A stretch of 12,587 nt of DNA from an uncultured Clostridia bacterium (GTDB taxonomy: Bacteria; Bacillota; Clostridia; Christensenellales; Borkfalkiaceae). A program made the translations under genes and the position numbers. Below, in pieces: positions 1 through 7,501 of this stretch. The stretch is from contig CAMWUS010000022.1 in the NCBI GenBank assembly GCA_947177495.1, forward strand, positions 1 to 12,587, given 5' to 3'. The notes below the pieces were generated by a model that did not search any database, was not told the DNA's origin, and saw only the letters and a program-made list of their open reading frames with translations. Position 1 is the stretch's first letter. The number at the start of each line of letters is the position of its first letter.

Positions 1-2
1 AA

Positions 3-278
3 CGCCGCGCACACCGCGCATCGCTAGGGAGAAAGCACCGCTACCACTGCGCAACAAAGCAACTCGGCAAACTCAAAGATATGCTCGACTATTCCAAGAT
101 GGGCGGTTCGGTGTTCTTGGGACTGAAAAAAGTAGTCATCAAATCGCACGGTTCGTCCAAGGCGAAGAGCATTACGCCCTCCGTCGTGCAGGCGGTGGAC
201 GCTTACCGCGGGAACCTCATCGGTATCATCGAGGCAAAGCTTGCGGAAGCGGGCTTGACGGAGCGGGGCGATGAATAG
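3..278 (+). CDS. plsX: Phosphate acyltransferase PlsX, C-terminal part only
   Basis: PlsX makes acyl-phosphate from acyl-ACP for membrane phospholipid synthesis, as a peripheral membrane enzyme. Only the C-terminus is present. From about base 57 the translation matches the family end: KQLGKLKDMLDYSKMGG, then LKKVVIKSHGSS, the conserved glycine/hydrophobic strand and the V(I)KAHGSS-type motif, followed by the final amphipathic helix. An ATG at 81 is internal to the family alignment and is not a real start; the frame stays open back to base 3, so the gene enters from the left edge. The stop (276-278) overlaps the rnc start by 8 bases, so the two are translationally coupled. Oddity: the codons before base 57 give an Arg/His-rich stretch that does not resemble PlsX, so the first ~55 bases may carry a sequence or assembly error. 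The usual fab genes and acpP do not lie between plsX and rnc here. Confidence 0.85.
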   Translation, partial: RRAHRASLGRKHRYHCATKQLGKLKDMLDYSKMGGSVFLGLKKVVIKSHGSSKAKSITPSVVQAVDAYRGNLIGIIEAKLAEAGLTERGDE

Positions 279-930
279 CGGAGAGGATTGGAACGAGCAA
301 ACGCCTAAACAGGCGGAAGAGGCGATCGGTTACCGCTTCCGCGATAAGGAACTTTTGAAAACCTGTTTTACGCATACCTCCTTTGCAAACCTTGGCAAGG
401 GCGAGCACAACGAGCGTTTGGAGCTTTTGGGCGACGCGGTGCTTGAGTTGTGCGTGACGGAGGAGCTCTATCACCGCAGCAGCGGGGACGAGGGCAAACT
501 CACCGAATTGAGAAAGCAATACGTTTCGCGTTCCGCGCTCGAATGTGCGGAAAAGCGGGCGGGGCTGATGCGGTTCTTGCGCTATTCGGGAGGTGCCGGT
601 AACGTGAGCGGGAAAACGGCGTCCAACCTCTTCGAAGCGGTCGTCGCGGGGATTTATCTCGACGGCGGCATGGAGAAAGTAAAGACGTTTTTGCACCGCT
701 TCCTTGCGGAAACGCAGACGGAAAATTATAAATCGCTGTTGCAGGAGCTGGTACAAAAGCACCCCAACAGTTTCCCCGAATATCGGGTGGTAGAAAAGAA
801 CGGTAAATTCCATTGCACGGTAAGCGCGCTTGGCGATTCCGCGCAAGGCGAGGGCGAAAGCAAAAAAGCCGCTGAAACGGCGGCGGCGCAGGCTCTGTAT
901 CACAAATTAACAAAGAGGAACTTCAAGTGA
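271..930 (+). CDS. rnc: Ribonuclease III
   Basis: RNase III cleaves double-stranded RNA, notably 16S/23S precursor stems and some mRNAs, as a cytoplasmic homodimer. The 219-residue protein has the normal two-domain build: an endonuclease domain at about 10-147 with signature NERLELLGDAVL (47-58, metal ligands E51 and D55), and a double-stranded-RNA-binding domain at about 152-216 ending in GEGESKKAAETAAAQAL. The binding domain is slightly short in its middle loop. In the second catalytic cluster, SNLFEAVVAG (118-127), E122 is kept but N119 sits where E. coli D114 / Aquifex D107 is expected. The residue after ERLE is Leu rather than the usual aromatic. The start is ATG 271 with GGAG at 260-263, overlapping plsX; the stop overlaps the smc GTG start (GTGA). 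Family assignment is sure; full catalytic competence is not. Confidence 0.96.
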   Translation: MNSGEDWNEQTPKQAEEAIGYRFRDKELLKTCFTHTSFANLGKGEHNERLELLGDAVLELCVTEELYHRSSGDEGKLTELRKQYVSRSALECAEKRAGLMRFLRYSGGAGNVSGKTASNLFEAVVAGIYLDGGMEKVKTFLHRFLAETQTENYKSLLQELVQKHPNSFPEYRVVEKNGKFHCTVSALGDSAQGEGESKKAAETAAAQALYHKLTKRNFK

Positions 931-3900
931 ATTTTAAAGAAATCAGACTCGTGGGCTTCAAGTCCTTTGCAGACAAGACCGCGGTAAAATTCGACGACGG
1001 CGTTACCTGTATCGTCGGTCCCAACGGGTGCGGAAAGAGCAACGTTGCCGACGCGGTGCGTTGGGTGCTGGGCGAACAGTCCGCAAAAACCCTGCGCGGT
1101 TCGAGCATGCAGGACGTTATTTTCAACGGCACGGAAGCGCGCCGTCAGCTTTCCTTTTGCGAAGTAACGCTTGTATTCGACAATACCAACAAGATGTTCG
1201 ATATCGAGTACGACGAAGTTGCAATGACGCGCCGTTTGTACCGCTCTGGCGAAAGCGAATACCTGCTCAACATGCGCGAATGCCGCTTGAAGGACATCGT
1301 CGCACTGTTGCACGGCGTGGGTATCGGGAAAGAGGGCTACTCCATTATCGGACAAGGTAAGGTCGAACAAATCATGAACGCCAAGCCCGAGGACAGACGC
1401 GCCATCTTCGAAGAGGCGACGGGCGTTATGAAGTTCAAGAGCCAGAAGGGGGAAATCGAGCGCAAGCTCGAAAACGCCAAGGGCAATTTGACCGTATTCA
1501 TTCAGCGTATGGACGAAGCGGAAAAACAGCTCCGCCCCCTCGAAAAGCAAGCGGAAACGGCGAAGAAATATCAGGAATATTCGGGGCAGCTCCGTTACGA
1601 GGAAGTCAACTCCTATCTCGTGCATTACGATTCCTTCGCGGGCGAAACGGAAAAGCTGCGCGGAAAAATCGACGAAACGAGCGAACAGCTCGCCTCCGTC
1701 GAACAGCGCCTTAGCGAAATCGAGCGCGACGAGCAGACGGGGCGGGAAGCCATACAAAAATCCGACGACCTTTTGAGCGACCTCAACAAAAAACTCCGCC
1801 TTTACGAAATCGGCTTGGAGCATAAGACGGGCGAAGGCAAGGTCATCGGCGAGCGTATCCACGCCTACCGTAAGCAGCTGGAACGAGCGAAGGAAGAGAT
1901 GGACTATTCCGTTCGCAGAATCGACGAAATCGACGAACTGAGCAAAAAGAGCGCGATCAAGCAGGAAGAAGGGCAAAAGCGCGCGGCTGAAATAGAACAG
2001 GAAGCGGGCAAGCTTTCCGTGAAAGTACAGGAAGCGGACGCACGCGTTGCGGCGTTCGAGCGCATTACCGACGAAAAGCGCGCGGGCGAGCTCCGCTCGG
2101 TGGAAGACCTTGCGGACGTGCGCGCCAACGTAGGTTCCCTTTCCGCACAGATGGACGCGGCGAGCGAACGTATCGAGGAAGTGCGCGTTGCAATCGGCAA
2201 AGCGGAAGAGCGCAAAAAGGAGTACAACCGTCAGCTTGCGGAATGCACCGAGCAAAAGCGCAAATGCGAGGCGTTCCTCGACGAACAGCCGCAGACGGAA
2301 GCCAACCTCAAAGAGGAACTTTCCGAGCTTTCGCGTTCCCGTCAAAAGCTCATGGAGGATATCGCTTCCTGCAATTCGAGCATTCTCAACTATACGCATA
2401 ACTTGGAAATGTACACCGAGCTGAAAAACCGTTTTAACGGCTATCGGGACGCGGTGCGCAATTTACAACTCGCGGCTAAGGACAAGCCCGAGCTCGGCGA
2501 GCGCATTAAGGGCGCGATTGCGGACATCATTTCCTGCGACCGCGAATACGAAGTCGCCGTAGAAACGGCAATCGGCGGGGCGATGCAAAACCTCGTAACC
2601 GCCACTTCGGAGGACGCTCGTTTCCTCATCGAATACTTAAAGCGCACGGGGAGCGGCGTGGTCACGTTCCTGCCCGCGAACTCCATGCGCCCGCATACGA
2701 ATACCCGCGAACTGCAAGAGGCGCTTGGGGAAGAGGGCGCGCGCGGCATGGCGGAAGAGATCGTAAAATACGATCCGTATTACTCCCGTATCATCAGCAA
2801 CTTGCTCGGGAACACGCTCATCTGCGACAACATCGCAAGCGCAACCCGCATTGCGAAGAAGTATTCCAACGCATTTAAAATCGTCACGCTCGACGGCGAC
2901 GTCGTCAACACGAGCGGCGCGATGACGGGCGGTTCCCGCAAAAAGGACGTGGGCAACCTGCTTGCACAGGATAGAAGAATTAAAGAGTGCGAAGAGCGCA
3001 TCGCGCGCAGCAAGGCGACGCTTGAAAAGCTCAAACAGGCGCAGGAGAATTGCGAAAAAGATTTGGAAGAAGCGCAGCGCGCAATCGACGCGTTCCGCTT
3101 GAAAGTGCAGGAGGAAGCGGCAAACTTCGCCGCGCTCTCCCAACGCGAACTTGCGCTTACAAGCTTGCTTGCCGACGCGGAAAAGAACGAAAACGAATAC
3201 AAGGGACTGTTGGAACGTCTCACGCAGAGAGTGGACGCGCTCGAAAGCGAGGTAAGCAGTACTGCGGAAAACGAAGATTTGCTTAACAGGATCCGCAACG
3301 AAGCCGCCGCGGAAGCGAGTGCAAGACAGGAAGAGGCGGGCAAGCTCAAAGAGGAGCGGGACGCGCTCTCGACCGAGTTACATAATTTGCAGGTGGAAAT
3401 TGCGTCTATCAGAAGCACGCAGGAAGCGGAAGAGCTTTACGTTTCGCGCATGCAAAAAGAAAAGTCGACATTGCTCGGTCAAATCGAAACTGCACGCAAG
3501 AATATTTCGGACATGGAGATCGCTCTGCAAGAGTCCATTCTCCAAAGCGAGAAAATCGCGCTTACCGAAGACGAGCAAATTACCGTTGCGGCGCTCCGCA
3601 AACGCCTTGCCGACGAAGAGGAGAACAAGCGCGCCGTCACCGAAAAGCAGTTCCGCCTTTCCGAAGAAAAGCGCAACGCGGTCACTCGCCAAATGACGGT
3701 GAGCGAGAAGAAGCACGGTTACGAGTTGGAAATTTCCAAGTTGGAAGCCAACCTCGAAAATCTTCAACAGCGTATCGAGGAAGCGTACGGGTTGGGCTAC
3801 GAGAGCGCGCAGGAATTGCGCGACGCGGAATACGACGCAGAACAATCGGCAACGCGTATCGCATCGTTAAAGCGCAATATTACCATGCTCGGACCCGTCA

Positions 3901-4523
3901 ACCAAAATGCGGTAGAGGACTACGACAATTTGCTTACGCGTTATACGGAAATGCAAACGCAGAAGCAGGACCTCGATAAGGGCATTACCGATTTGCAGAG
4001 CGCGCTTACCGATTTGAAGACGACGATGCAGACGCAGTTCGACGCGGGCTTCAACGAAATCAATGCCAACTTCACCAAGATATTCAAAGAGTTGTTTGGC
4101 GGCGGTCGTGCGGAAATGGAACTCGACTATACCGATTGCGACGATCCGCTTAACGCAGGTATCGAAATCAAGGCTTGCCCTCCGGGCAAAAAGCTTACGA
4201 AGATTTCCCTCTTGTCGGGCGGCGAGCGTGCATTCACGGCTATTGCTATCTTGTTCGCAATTCTAAAATCCCGTCCCATGCCGTTCTGTATTCTCGACGA
4301 GATCGAGGCGGCGCTCGACGAAGCGAACGTAGACAGATTCGCAAAGTATCTCAAAAAGTTCTCGCGCGATACGCAGTTCATCGTTATCACGCACAGAAAG
4401 CCCACCATGAACCAAGCGGATACGCTCTTCGGTGTTACCATGGAAGAAAAGGGCGTCAGCAAGGTCGTTTCCGTCAAGCTCTCCGAGGTAGAAGAGCGCT
4501 TGGGGGGAGATACGGTCATTTAG
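927..4523 (+). CDS. smc: Chromosome partition/condensation ATPase SMC
   Basis: SMC dimers, with ScpA and ScpB, form the bacterial condensin that organises and segregates the chromosome. The 1198-residue length fits the family. Domains in order: N-terminal ATPase half with Walker A GPNGCGKSN (31-39) and the IGQGKVEQI / PEDRRAIFEEA block (141-164); first coiled-coil arm about 170-500; hinge about 500-670, ending in GAMTGGSRKK; second coiled-coil arm about 675-1010; C-terminal ATPase half with ABC signature LSGGE (1096-1100), Walker B ending in D1124-E1125, D-loop ALDEAN (1129-1134) and switch His in ITHRKP (H1156). The start is GTG 927, set by AAAGAGG at 912-918 and by the 4-base GTGA overlap with rnc. 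The head, hinge and tail are intact and nothing suggests a frameshift. The arms give long open frames on the other strand, which are not genes. Confidence 0.98.
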   Translation: MNFKEIRLVGFKSFADKTAVKFDDGVTCIVGPNGCGKSNVADAVRWVLGEQSAKTLRGSSMQDVIFNGTEARRQLSFCEVTLVFDNTNKMFDIEYDEVAMTRRLYRSGESEYLLNMRECRLKDIVALLHGVGIGKEGYSIIGQGKVEQIMNAKPEDRRAIFEEATGVMKFKSQKGEIERKLENAKGNLTVFIQRMDEAEKQLRPLEKQAETAKKYQEYSGQLRYEEVNSYLVHYDSFAGETEKLRGKIDETSEQLASVEQRLSEIERDEQTGREAIQKSDDLLSDLNKKLRLYEIGLEHKTGEGKVIGERIHAYRKQLERAKEEMDYSVRRIDEIDELSKKSAIKQEEGQKRAAEIEQEAGKLSVKVQEADARVAAFERITDEKRAGELRSVEDLADVRANVGSLSAQMDAASERIEEVRVAIGKAEERKKEYNRQLAECTEQKRKCEAFLDEQPQTEANLKEELSELSRSRQKLMEDIASCNSSILNYTHNLEMYTELKNRFNGYRDAVRNLQLAAKDKPELGERIKGAIADIISCDREYEVAVETAIGGAMQNLVTATSEDARFLIEYLKRTGSGVVTFLPANSMRPHTNTRELQEALGEEGARGMAEEIVKYDPYYSRIISNLLGNTLICDNIASATRIAKKYSNAFKIVTLDGDVVNTSGAMTGGSRKKDVGNLLAQDRRIKECEERIARSKATLEKLKQAQENCEKDLEEAQRAIDAFRLKVQEEAANFAALSQRELALTSLLADAEKNENEYKGLLERLTQRVDALESEVSSTAENEDLLNRIRNEAAAEASARQEEAGKLKEERDALSTELHNLQVEIASIRSTQEAEELYVSRMQKEKSTLLGQIETARKNISDMEIALQESILQSEKIALTEDEQITVAALRKRLADEEENKRAVTEKQFRLSEEKRNAVTRQMTVSEKKHGYELEISKLEANLENLQQRIEEAYGLGYESAQELRDAEYDAEQSATRIASLKRNITMLGPVNQNAVEDYDNLLTRYTEMQTQKQDLDKGITDLQSALTDLKTTMQTQFDAGFNEINANFTKIFKELFGGGRAEMELDYTDCDDPLNAGIEIKACPPGKKLTKISLLSGGERAFTAIAILFAILKSRPMPFCILDEIEAALDEANVDRFAKYLKKFSRDTQFIVITHRKPTMNQADTLFGVTMEEKGVSKVVSVKLSEVEERLGGDTVI

Positions 4524-4526
4524 TTT

Positions 4527-4556
4527 CGCAAACTTTTCGTTCCGAAAAGCTTTGCG
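4527..4556. repeat. Hairpin directly after smc
   Basis: CGCAAACTTTTCG (4527-4539) pairs with CGAAAAGCTTTGCG (4543-4556) around a 3-base TTC loop, with one bulged C at 4550. It begins three bases after the smc stop. No T-run follows on either strand, so it is not a convincing intrinsic terminator; it may protect the smc 3' end or belong to the repeat-like spacer that follows. A comparable AT-rich hairpin (8481-8520) lies upstream of the second copy of the shared element. Confidence 0.6.
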
Positions 4557-4620
4557 AGCTACTAACCTTGTTGGTATCTCTTTGTCAGTGGAGCGCTGTA
4601 CTCTGTTTATCAAAAGTCAC

Positions 4621-4678
4621 TAAGCCGCAGGTGTGCGGCAAATGCTGTCCCGCAGCGGAGGGAAACCCTCCTCGCGGA
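4621..4678 (+). repeat. Structured intergenic element, copy 1 (compact)
   Basis: Two hairpins flank a core shared exactly with copy 2 at 8632-8798. Hairpin A: GCCGCA (4624-4629), loop GGTG, TGCGGC (4634-4639). Core: AAATGCTGTCCCGCAG (4640-4655). Hairpin B: outer pair CCGC (4650-4653) with GCGG (4674-4677), inner GGAGGG (4657-4662) with CCCTCC (4666-4671), loop AAA. The copy ends in CCTCGCGGA, also shared with copy 2. It lies in the 180-base smc-ftsY spacer, ending about 15 bases before the ftsY ribosome binding site, so it would be part of the ftsY leader if read through from smc. I do not recognise it as a known RNA family. The orientation is arbitrary. Confidence 0.65.
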
Positions 4679-4703
4679 TAGTATTTAAACTTAGGAGTTA
4701 AGA

Positions 4704-5600
4704 ATGGGACTGTTCGGAAAAATCAAAAACGCACTCAAAAAGACCAAAGATGGGTTGGCGCACAAAATGCGTCAACTCTTTTTGAAGGATAAAATCGGGC
4801 GCGAGTTTTACGACGAGCTCGAAGAAATCCTCATCTCCGCCGACGTGTCCGTTCGCACCGCCGAGGAAGTCGTGGAACAAGTGCGCGAAGAAGCAATCGG
4901 CAATAAAATTAAAGACGAGAGATATGTAACCGACCTTTTAAAGGACATTCTCGAAGATACTTTAAACGAGGCGGAAATTCCCGAAATCACCTATCCTTGC
5001 GTACTCATGTTCGTGGGCGTGAACGGCGTGGGTAAAACCACTACCATCGGCAAGGTTGCAAATTATTTTGTTTCCAAGAAAAAGAGCGTTACGGTTGCGG
5101 CGGCGGATACCTTCCGTGCGGCGGCTTCCGATCAGCTCAACGTTTGGGCGGAGCGCGCGGGCGTGCGTATCGTAAAACACGAAGAGGGGAGCGACCCTTC
5201 CGCCGTTATTTTCGATGCCGTTGCTTCCGCCAAGGCAAAGGGCACCGACGTGGTGCTTGTGGATACCGCGGGGCGGTTGCACGTGAAAGAGAACTTGATG
5301 AACGAGCTCAAAAAGATGGACCGAGTCGTTACACGGGAATTTCCCGAAGCGGCGTTCTATAAATTGTTGGTGCTCGACGCGACCACGGGGCAGAACGCAG
5401 TCAATCAGGCGCGCGTGTTCGACGAGGCGGTAGAGCTCGACGGTATCGTGCTCACCAAGCTCGACGGCACGGCAAAGGGCGGGTTCGTGTTCTCGCTGTG
5501 CGGGGAACTCGGAATCCCCGTCGTCTTTGCGGGCGTCGGCGAAAAGATCGACGACCTCGTTCCCTTCGACGCCGAAGAATTTGTAGAAGGATTTATTTAA
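4704..5600 (+). CDS. ftsY: Signal recognition particle receptor FtsY
   Basis: FtsY is the membrane-associated SRP receptor GTPase that docks ribosome-SRP complexes at the SecYEG translocon. At 298 residues it has the short N-terminal helix region and NG domain but lacks the long acidic A domain of E. coli FtsY, as is common in Gram-positives. Motifs: G1 GVNGVGKTT (105-113), G2 DTFRAAA (135-141), G3 DTAGR (187-191), G4 TKLDG (251-255), and the closing GVGEKIDDLVPF (277-288). A basic amphipathic N-terminus (MGLFGKIKNALKKTK) could contact membrane lipid. The start is ATG 4704 with AGGAG at 4693-4697. No strong promoter is seen in the 180-base spacer after smc, so it is probably read from upstream, and it is followed by a terminator. 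Confidence 0.97.
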   Translation: MGLFGKIKNALKKTKDGLAHKMRQLFLKDKIGREFYDELEEILISADVSVRTAEEVVEQVREEAIGNKIKDERYVTDLLKDILEDTLNEAEIPEITYPCVLMFVGVNGVGKTTTIGKVANYFVSKKKSVTVAAADTFRAAASDQLNVWAERAGVRIVKHEEGSDPSAVIFDAVASAKAKGTDVVLVDTAGRLHVKENLMNELKKMDRVVTREFPEAAFYKLLVLDATTGQNAVNQARVFDEAVELDGIVLTKLDGTAKGGFVFSLCGELGIPVVFAGVGEKIDDLVPFDAEEFVEGFI

Positions 5601-5606
5601 AGAATA

Positions 5607-5640
5607 CCCCCGTTCGCAACCCGAGCGGGGGATTTGATTT
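5607..5640 (+). terminator. Hairpin/likely terminator after ftsY
   Basis: A 10-bp stem, CCCCCGTTCG (5607-5616) with CCGAGCGGGG-type right arm (5622-5631) and one G-T pair, loop CAACC, begins 7 bases after the ftsY stop. The following tract, ATTTGATTT, is only moderately T-rich, so termination may be partial; a second terminator lies just downstream. Confidence 0.7.
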
Positions 5641-5665
5641 CGAAACACACAATATAAAAAATTTC

Positions 5666-5705
5666 CGCCTGTACGGTAAAATTACTTGACAGGCGTTTTT
5701 TTATT
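5666..5705 (+). terminator. Second terminator, overlapping the ylxM promoter
   Basis: CGCCTGT (5666-5672) pairs with ACAGGCG (5689-5695) across a 16-base loop, followed at once by seven T (5696-5702). The right arm contains the end of the TTGACA -35 box of the next promoter and the T-run lies in its spacer, so one stretch of DNA serves both to stop reading from ftsY and to start ylxM. Confidence 0.65.
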
Positions 5706-5714
5706 CGGTATAAT
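5686..5714 (+). promoter_or_regulatory. Sigma-A promoter for ylxM-ffh-rpsP-khpA
   Basis: A perfect consensus: TTGACA (5686-5691), 17-base spacer, TATAAT (5709-5714). The predicted RNA start, about 7 bases on at ~5721, is inside or next to the AGGAGG ribosome binding site, giving a leader of only about 10-12 bases. The bases ahead of the -35, GTAAAATTAC, are nearly the same as those ahead of the aspS promoter. Confidence 0.9.
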
Positions 5715-5731
5715 ATCGCAAGGAGGGTGGT

Positions 5732-6118
5732 ATGGAAGATTTGCATTTCCTGCGGCTGTGGGACAGGTACAGCCGTCTGCTCACCAAAACGCAGCAAGAA
5801 ATTACCGACCTCTATTTTAATTACGATTTATCGCTTTCCGAAATCGCCGAGCAAAAGAACTGTTCCCGTCAAAGCGTTTCCGACTGTTTGAACACTTGCA
5901 GAAAGAAGCTCGAGAAGTACGAGGAGAAGTTGCGGTTTAATTACGCGATTACCGAAGTCACGTTAACGCAATCCTTTCTGATGACGGACATCGGCAAATG
6001 GGCGGAGAGCGCAGGTCTTACAAAAGAGCAACGCGAGGGAATTACAAGCATTCTCGACCGCGATTACGAAGAAGAAGTGCGGCGCGCAATCCGCGAACAC
6101 GCCGACGAGCTGTTGTAA
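5732..6118 (+). CDS. ylxM: YlxM/p13 family SRP-associated helix-turn-helix protein
   Basis: This is the small DNA-binding-like protein almost always found just before ffh in Firmicutes. In Streptococcus mutans a YlxM protein has been reported to influence SRP GTPase activity; its exact role is otherwise open. The 128-residue protein has a sigma-70 region-4-like helix-turn-helix at about 33-57 (SLSEIAEQ, then SRQSVSD as recognition helix), followed by a charged coiled segment (KKLEKYEEKL). It is longer than the ~110-residue norm because of an added C-terminal helical segment (about 75-128) rich in Glu/Arg. The start is ATG 5732 with AGGAGG at 5721-5726. It is the first gene of the operon, 21 bases ahead of ffh. 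Confidence 0.9.
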   Translation: MEDLHFLRLWDRYSRLLTKTQQEITDLYFNYDLSLSEIAEQKNCSRQSVSDCLNTCRKKLEKYEEKLRFNYAITEVTLTQSFLMTDIGKWAESAGLTKEQREGITSILDRDYEEEVRRAIREHADELL

Positions 6119-6139
6119 GAAAAGATATAAGAGGATTTT

Positions 6140-7459
6140 ATGGCATTATTCGGTTCGCTCTCCGAGCGGCTCAACCACATATTCAGTAAGCTGACCAAGC
6201 GGGGTAGACTTACCGAACTCGAAATTCGCTCGGCAATGCGGGAAGTGCGTATCGCTCTTTTGGAAGCGGACGTCAATTTGCGCGTGGCAAAGCAGTTTAT
6301 CGCCGAGGTTTCCGAGAAGGCGGTGGGACAGCAGGTTTTGGAATCGCTCAATCCCGCTCAGCAGGTCATTAAAATCGTAAACGAAGAGCTGATCGCGCTC
6401 ATGGGTTCGGGCAACGCCAAACTCGAAGTGGCTTCCAAACCGCCTACGGTTATTTTGATGTGCGGTTTGCAGGGCGCGGGTAAAACCACGCTTTGCGGAA
6501 AGCTCGCCCTTCAACTCAAAAAGCAGGGCAAACGCCCCTTACTCGTTGCGTGCGATATTTACCGTCCCGCGGCAATCGACCAACTCAAAGTTGTGGGCAA
6601 AAAGGCGGAAACGGAAGTGTTCGAAAAGGGCACGCAGAATCCCGCCAAGACCGCAAAGCAGGCGGTGGAATACGCCTTAAAAATGGGTTACGACACCGTG
6701 GTGGTGGATACCGCAGGGCGCCTTCACATCGACGACGCGCTGATGAAAGAGCTCGAAGAAATCAAGAAAACCGTTGACGTAACGGAAATACTACTCACGG
6801 TAGACGCGATGACGGGACAGGACGCCGTAAACGTGGCGCAAACCTTCAACGAAAGGCTGGACGTGACGGGCGTTATCCTCACCAAGCTCGACGGCGATAC
6901 CCGCGGCGGCGCGTGCCTTTCCATCAAGGCGGTTACGGGCAAGCCCATTAAGTTTGTCGGCGTGGGGGAAAAACTCACCGATTTGGAGCCGTTCTATCCC
7001 GACCGTATGGCTTCCCGCATTTTGGGCATGGGCGACGTGCTCTCCCTCATCGAGAAAGCGCAAGAAGCGGTTACCGAACAGCAGGCGCAGGAGATGCAAC
7101 GCAAGCTCCGTGAAGCTTCGTTTACGCTTACCGACTATTTGCAGCAGTTCGAAGCGCTCAAAAAGATGGGCGGCGCGGGCGCGCTTGCAAGTATGCTTCC
7201 CGGCGCAGGGAAAATGAAAATCAACGAAAAAGACATCGACGAGAAGAAGATGGAGCACACCAAGGCGATCATTCTTTCCATGACGCCCAAGGAGCGGGAT
7301 AATCCCCAAATCATCAACTCGCAACGCAAGCGGAGAATCGCGCTCGGTTCGGGCACGACGGTGCAGGAAATCAATCAGCTTTTAAAGCAGTTCGAGCAGA
7401 CAAAAATGCTCATGAAACAGTTAAAGGGCGGAAAGGGCAAAATGCGCCTGCCGTTCTAA
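6140..7459 (+). CDS. ffh: Signal recognition particle protein Ffh
   Basis: Ffh binds signal sequences at the ribosome exit and, with SRP RNA, delivers the complex to FtsY. At 439 residues it is of normal length. The N domain is at about 1-95. The G domain has G1 GLQGAGKTT (109-117), DIYRPAAIDQL (139-149), DTAGR (190-194), TKLDGD (248-253) and GVGEK (274-278). The M domain, about 300-432, contains the methionine-bearing signal-binding helices and the RNA-binding helix-turn-helix SQRKRRIALGSGTTVQEI (394-411), which contacts domain IV of the SRP RNA. The start is ATG 6140 with AAGAGGA just upstream. The C-terminal tail (GGKGKMRLPF) is short. Its RNA partner is encoded about 0.7 kb downstream on the opposite strand. 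Confidence 0.98.
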   Translation: MALFGSLSERLNHIFSKLTKRGRLTELEIRSAMREVRIALLEADVNLRVAKQFIAEVSEKAVGQQVLESLNPAQQVIKIVNEELIALMGSGNAKLEVASKPPTVILMCGLQGAGKTTLCGKLALQLKKQGKRPLLVACDIYRPAAIDQLKVVGKKAETEVFEKGTQNPAKTAKQAVEYALKMGYDTVVVDTAGRLHIDDALMKELEEIKKTVDVTEILLTVDAMTGQDAVNVAQTFNERLDVTGVILTKLDGDTRGGACLSIKAVTGKPIKFVGVGEKLTDLEPFYPDRMASRILGMGDVLSLIEKAQEAVTEQQAQEMQRKLREASFTLTDYLQQFEALKKMGGAGALASMLPGAGKMKINEKDIDEKKMEHTKAIILSMTPKERDNPQIINSQRKRRIALGSGTTVQEINQLLKQFEQTKMLMKQLKGGKGKMRLPF

Positions 7460-7488
7460 ATAAATCACTAATCAAGAAAATCAATTTT

Positions 7489-7493
7489 GGAGG
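7489..7493 (+). promoter_or_regulatory. Ribosome binding site fixing the rpsP start
   Basis: GGAGG lies 8 bases before ATG 7502. A TTG at 7487 in the same frame would extend the protein by five residues but overlaps this site and has no ribosome binding site of its own; S16 proteins also begin at the MVK-type end. ATG 7502 is therefore chosen. Confidence 0.85.
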
Positions 7494-7501
7494 TAGGTAT
7501 T

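Noticed and set aside
226..903. 225-codon open frame on the minus strand
   Set aside because: Antisense to rnc, which has full family motifs; no ribosome binding site or recognisable domain.
900..2399. 499-codon open frame on the minus strand
   Set aside because: It lies fully antisense to smc, reads as low-complexity Phe/Leu/Arg-rich protein and results from smc's codon bias in its coiled-coil arm.
4582..4611. Possible promoter TTGTCA...TTTATC before ftsY
   Set aside because: The -10 matches the consensus at only three positions with an 18-base spacer; too weak to call beside the three consensus promoters in the window.
4175..4681. 168-codon plus-strand frame running from smc into the spacer
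   Set aside because: Out of frame with smc and then translating the hairpins of the structured element; no protein features.
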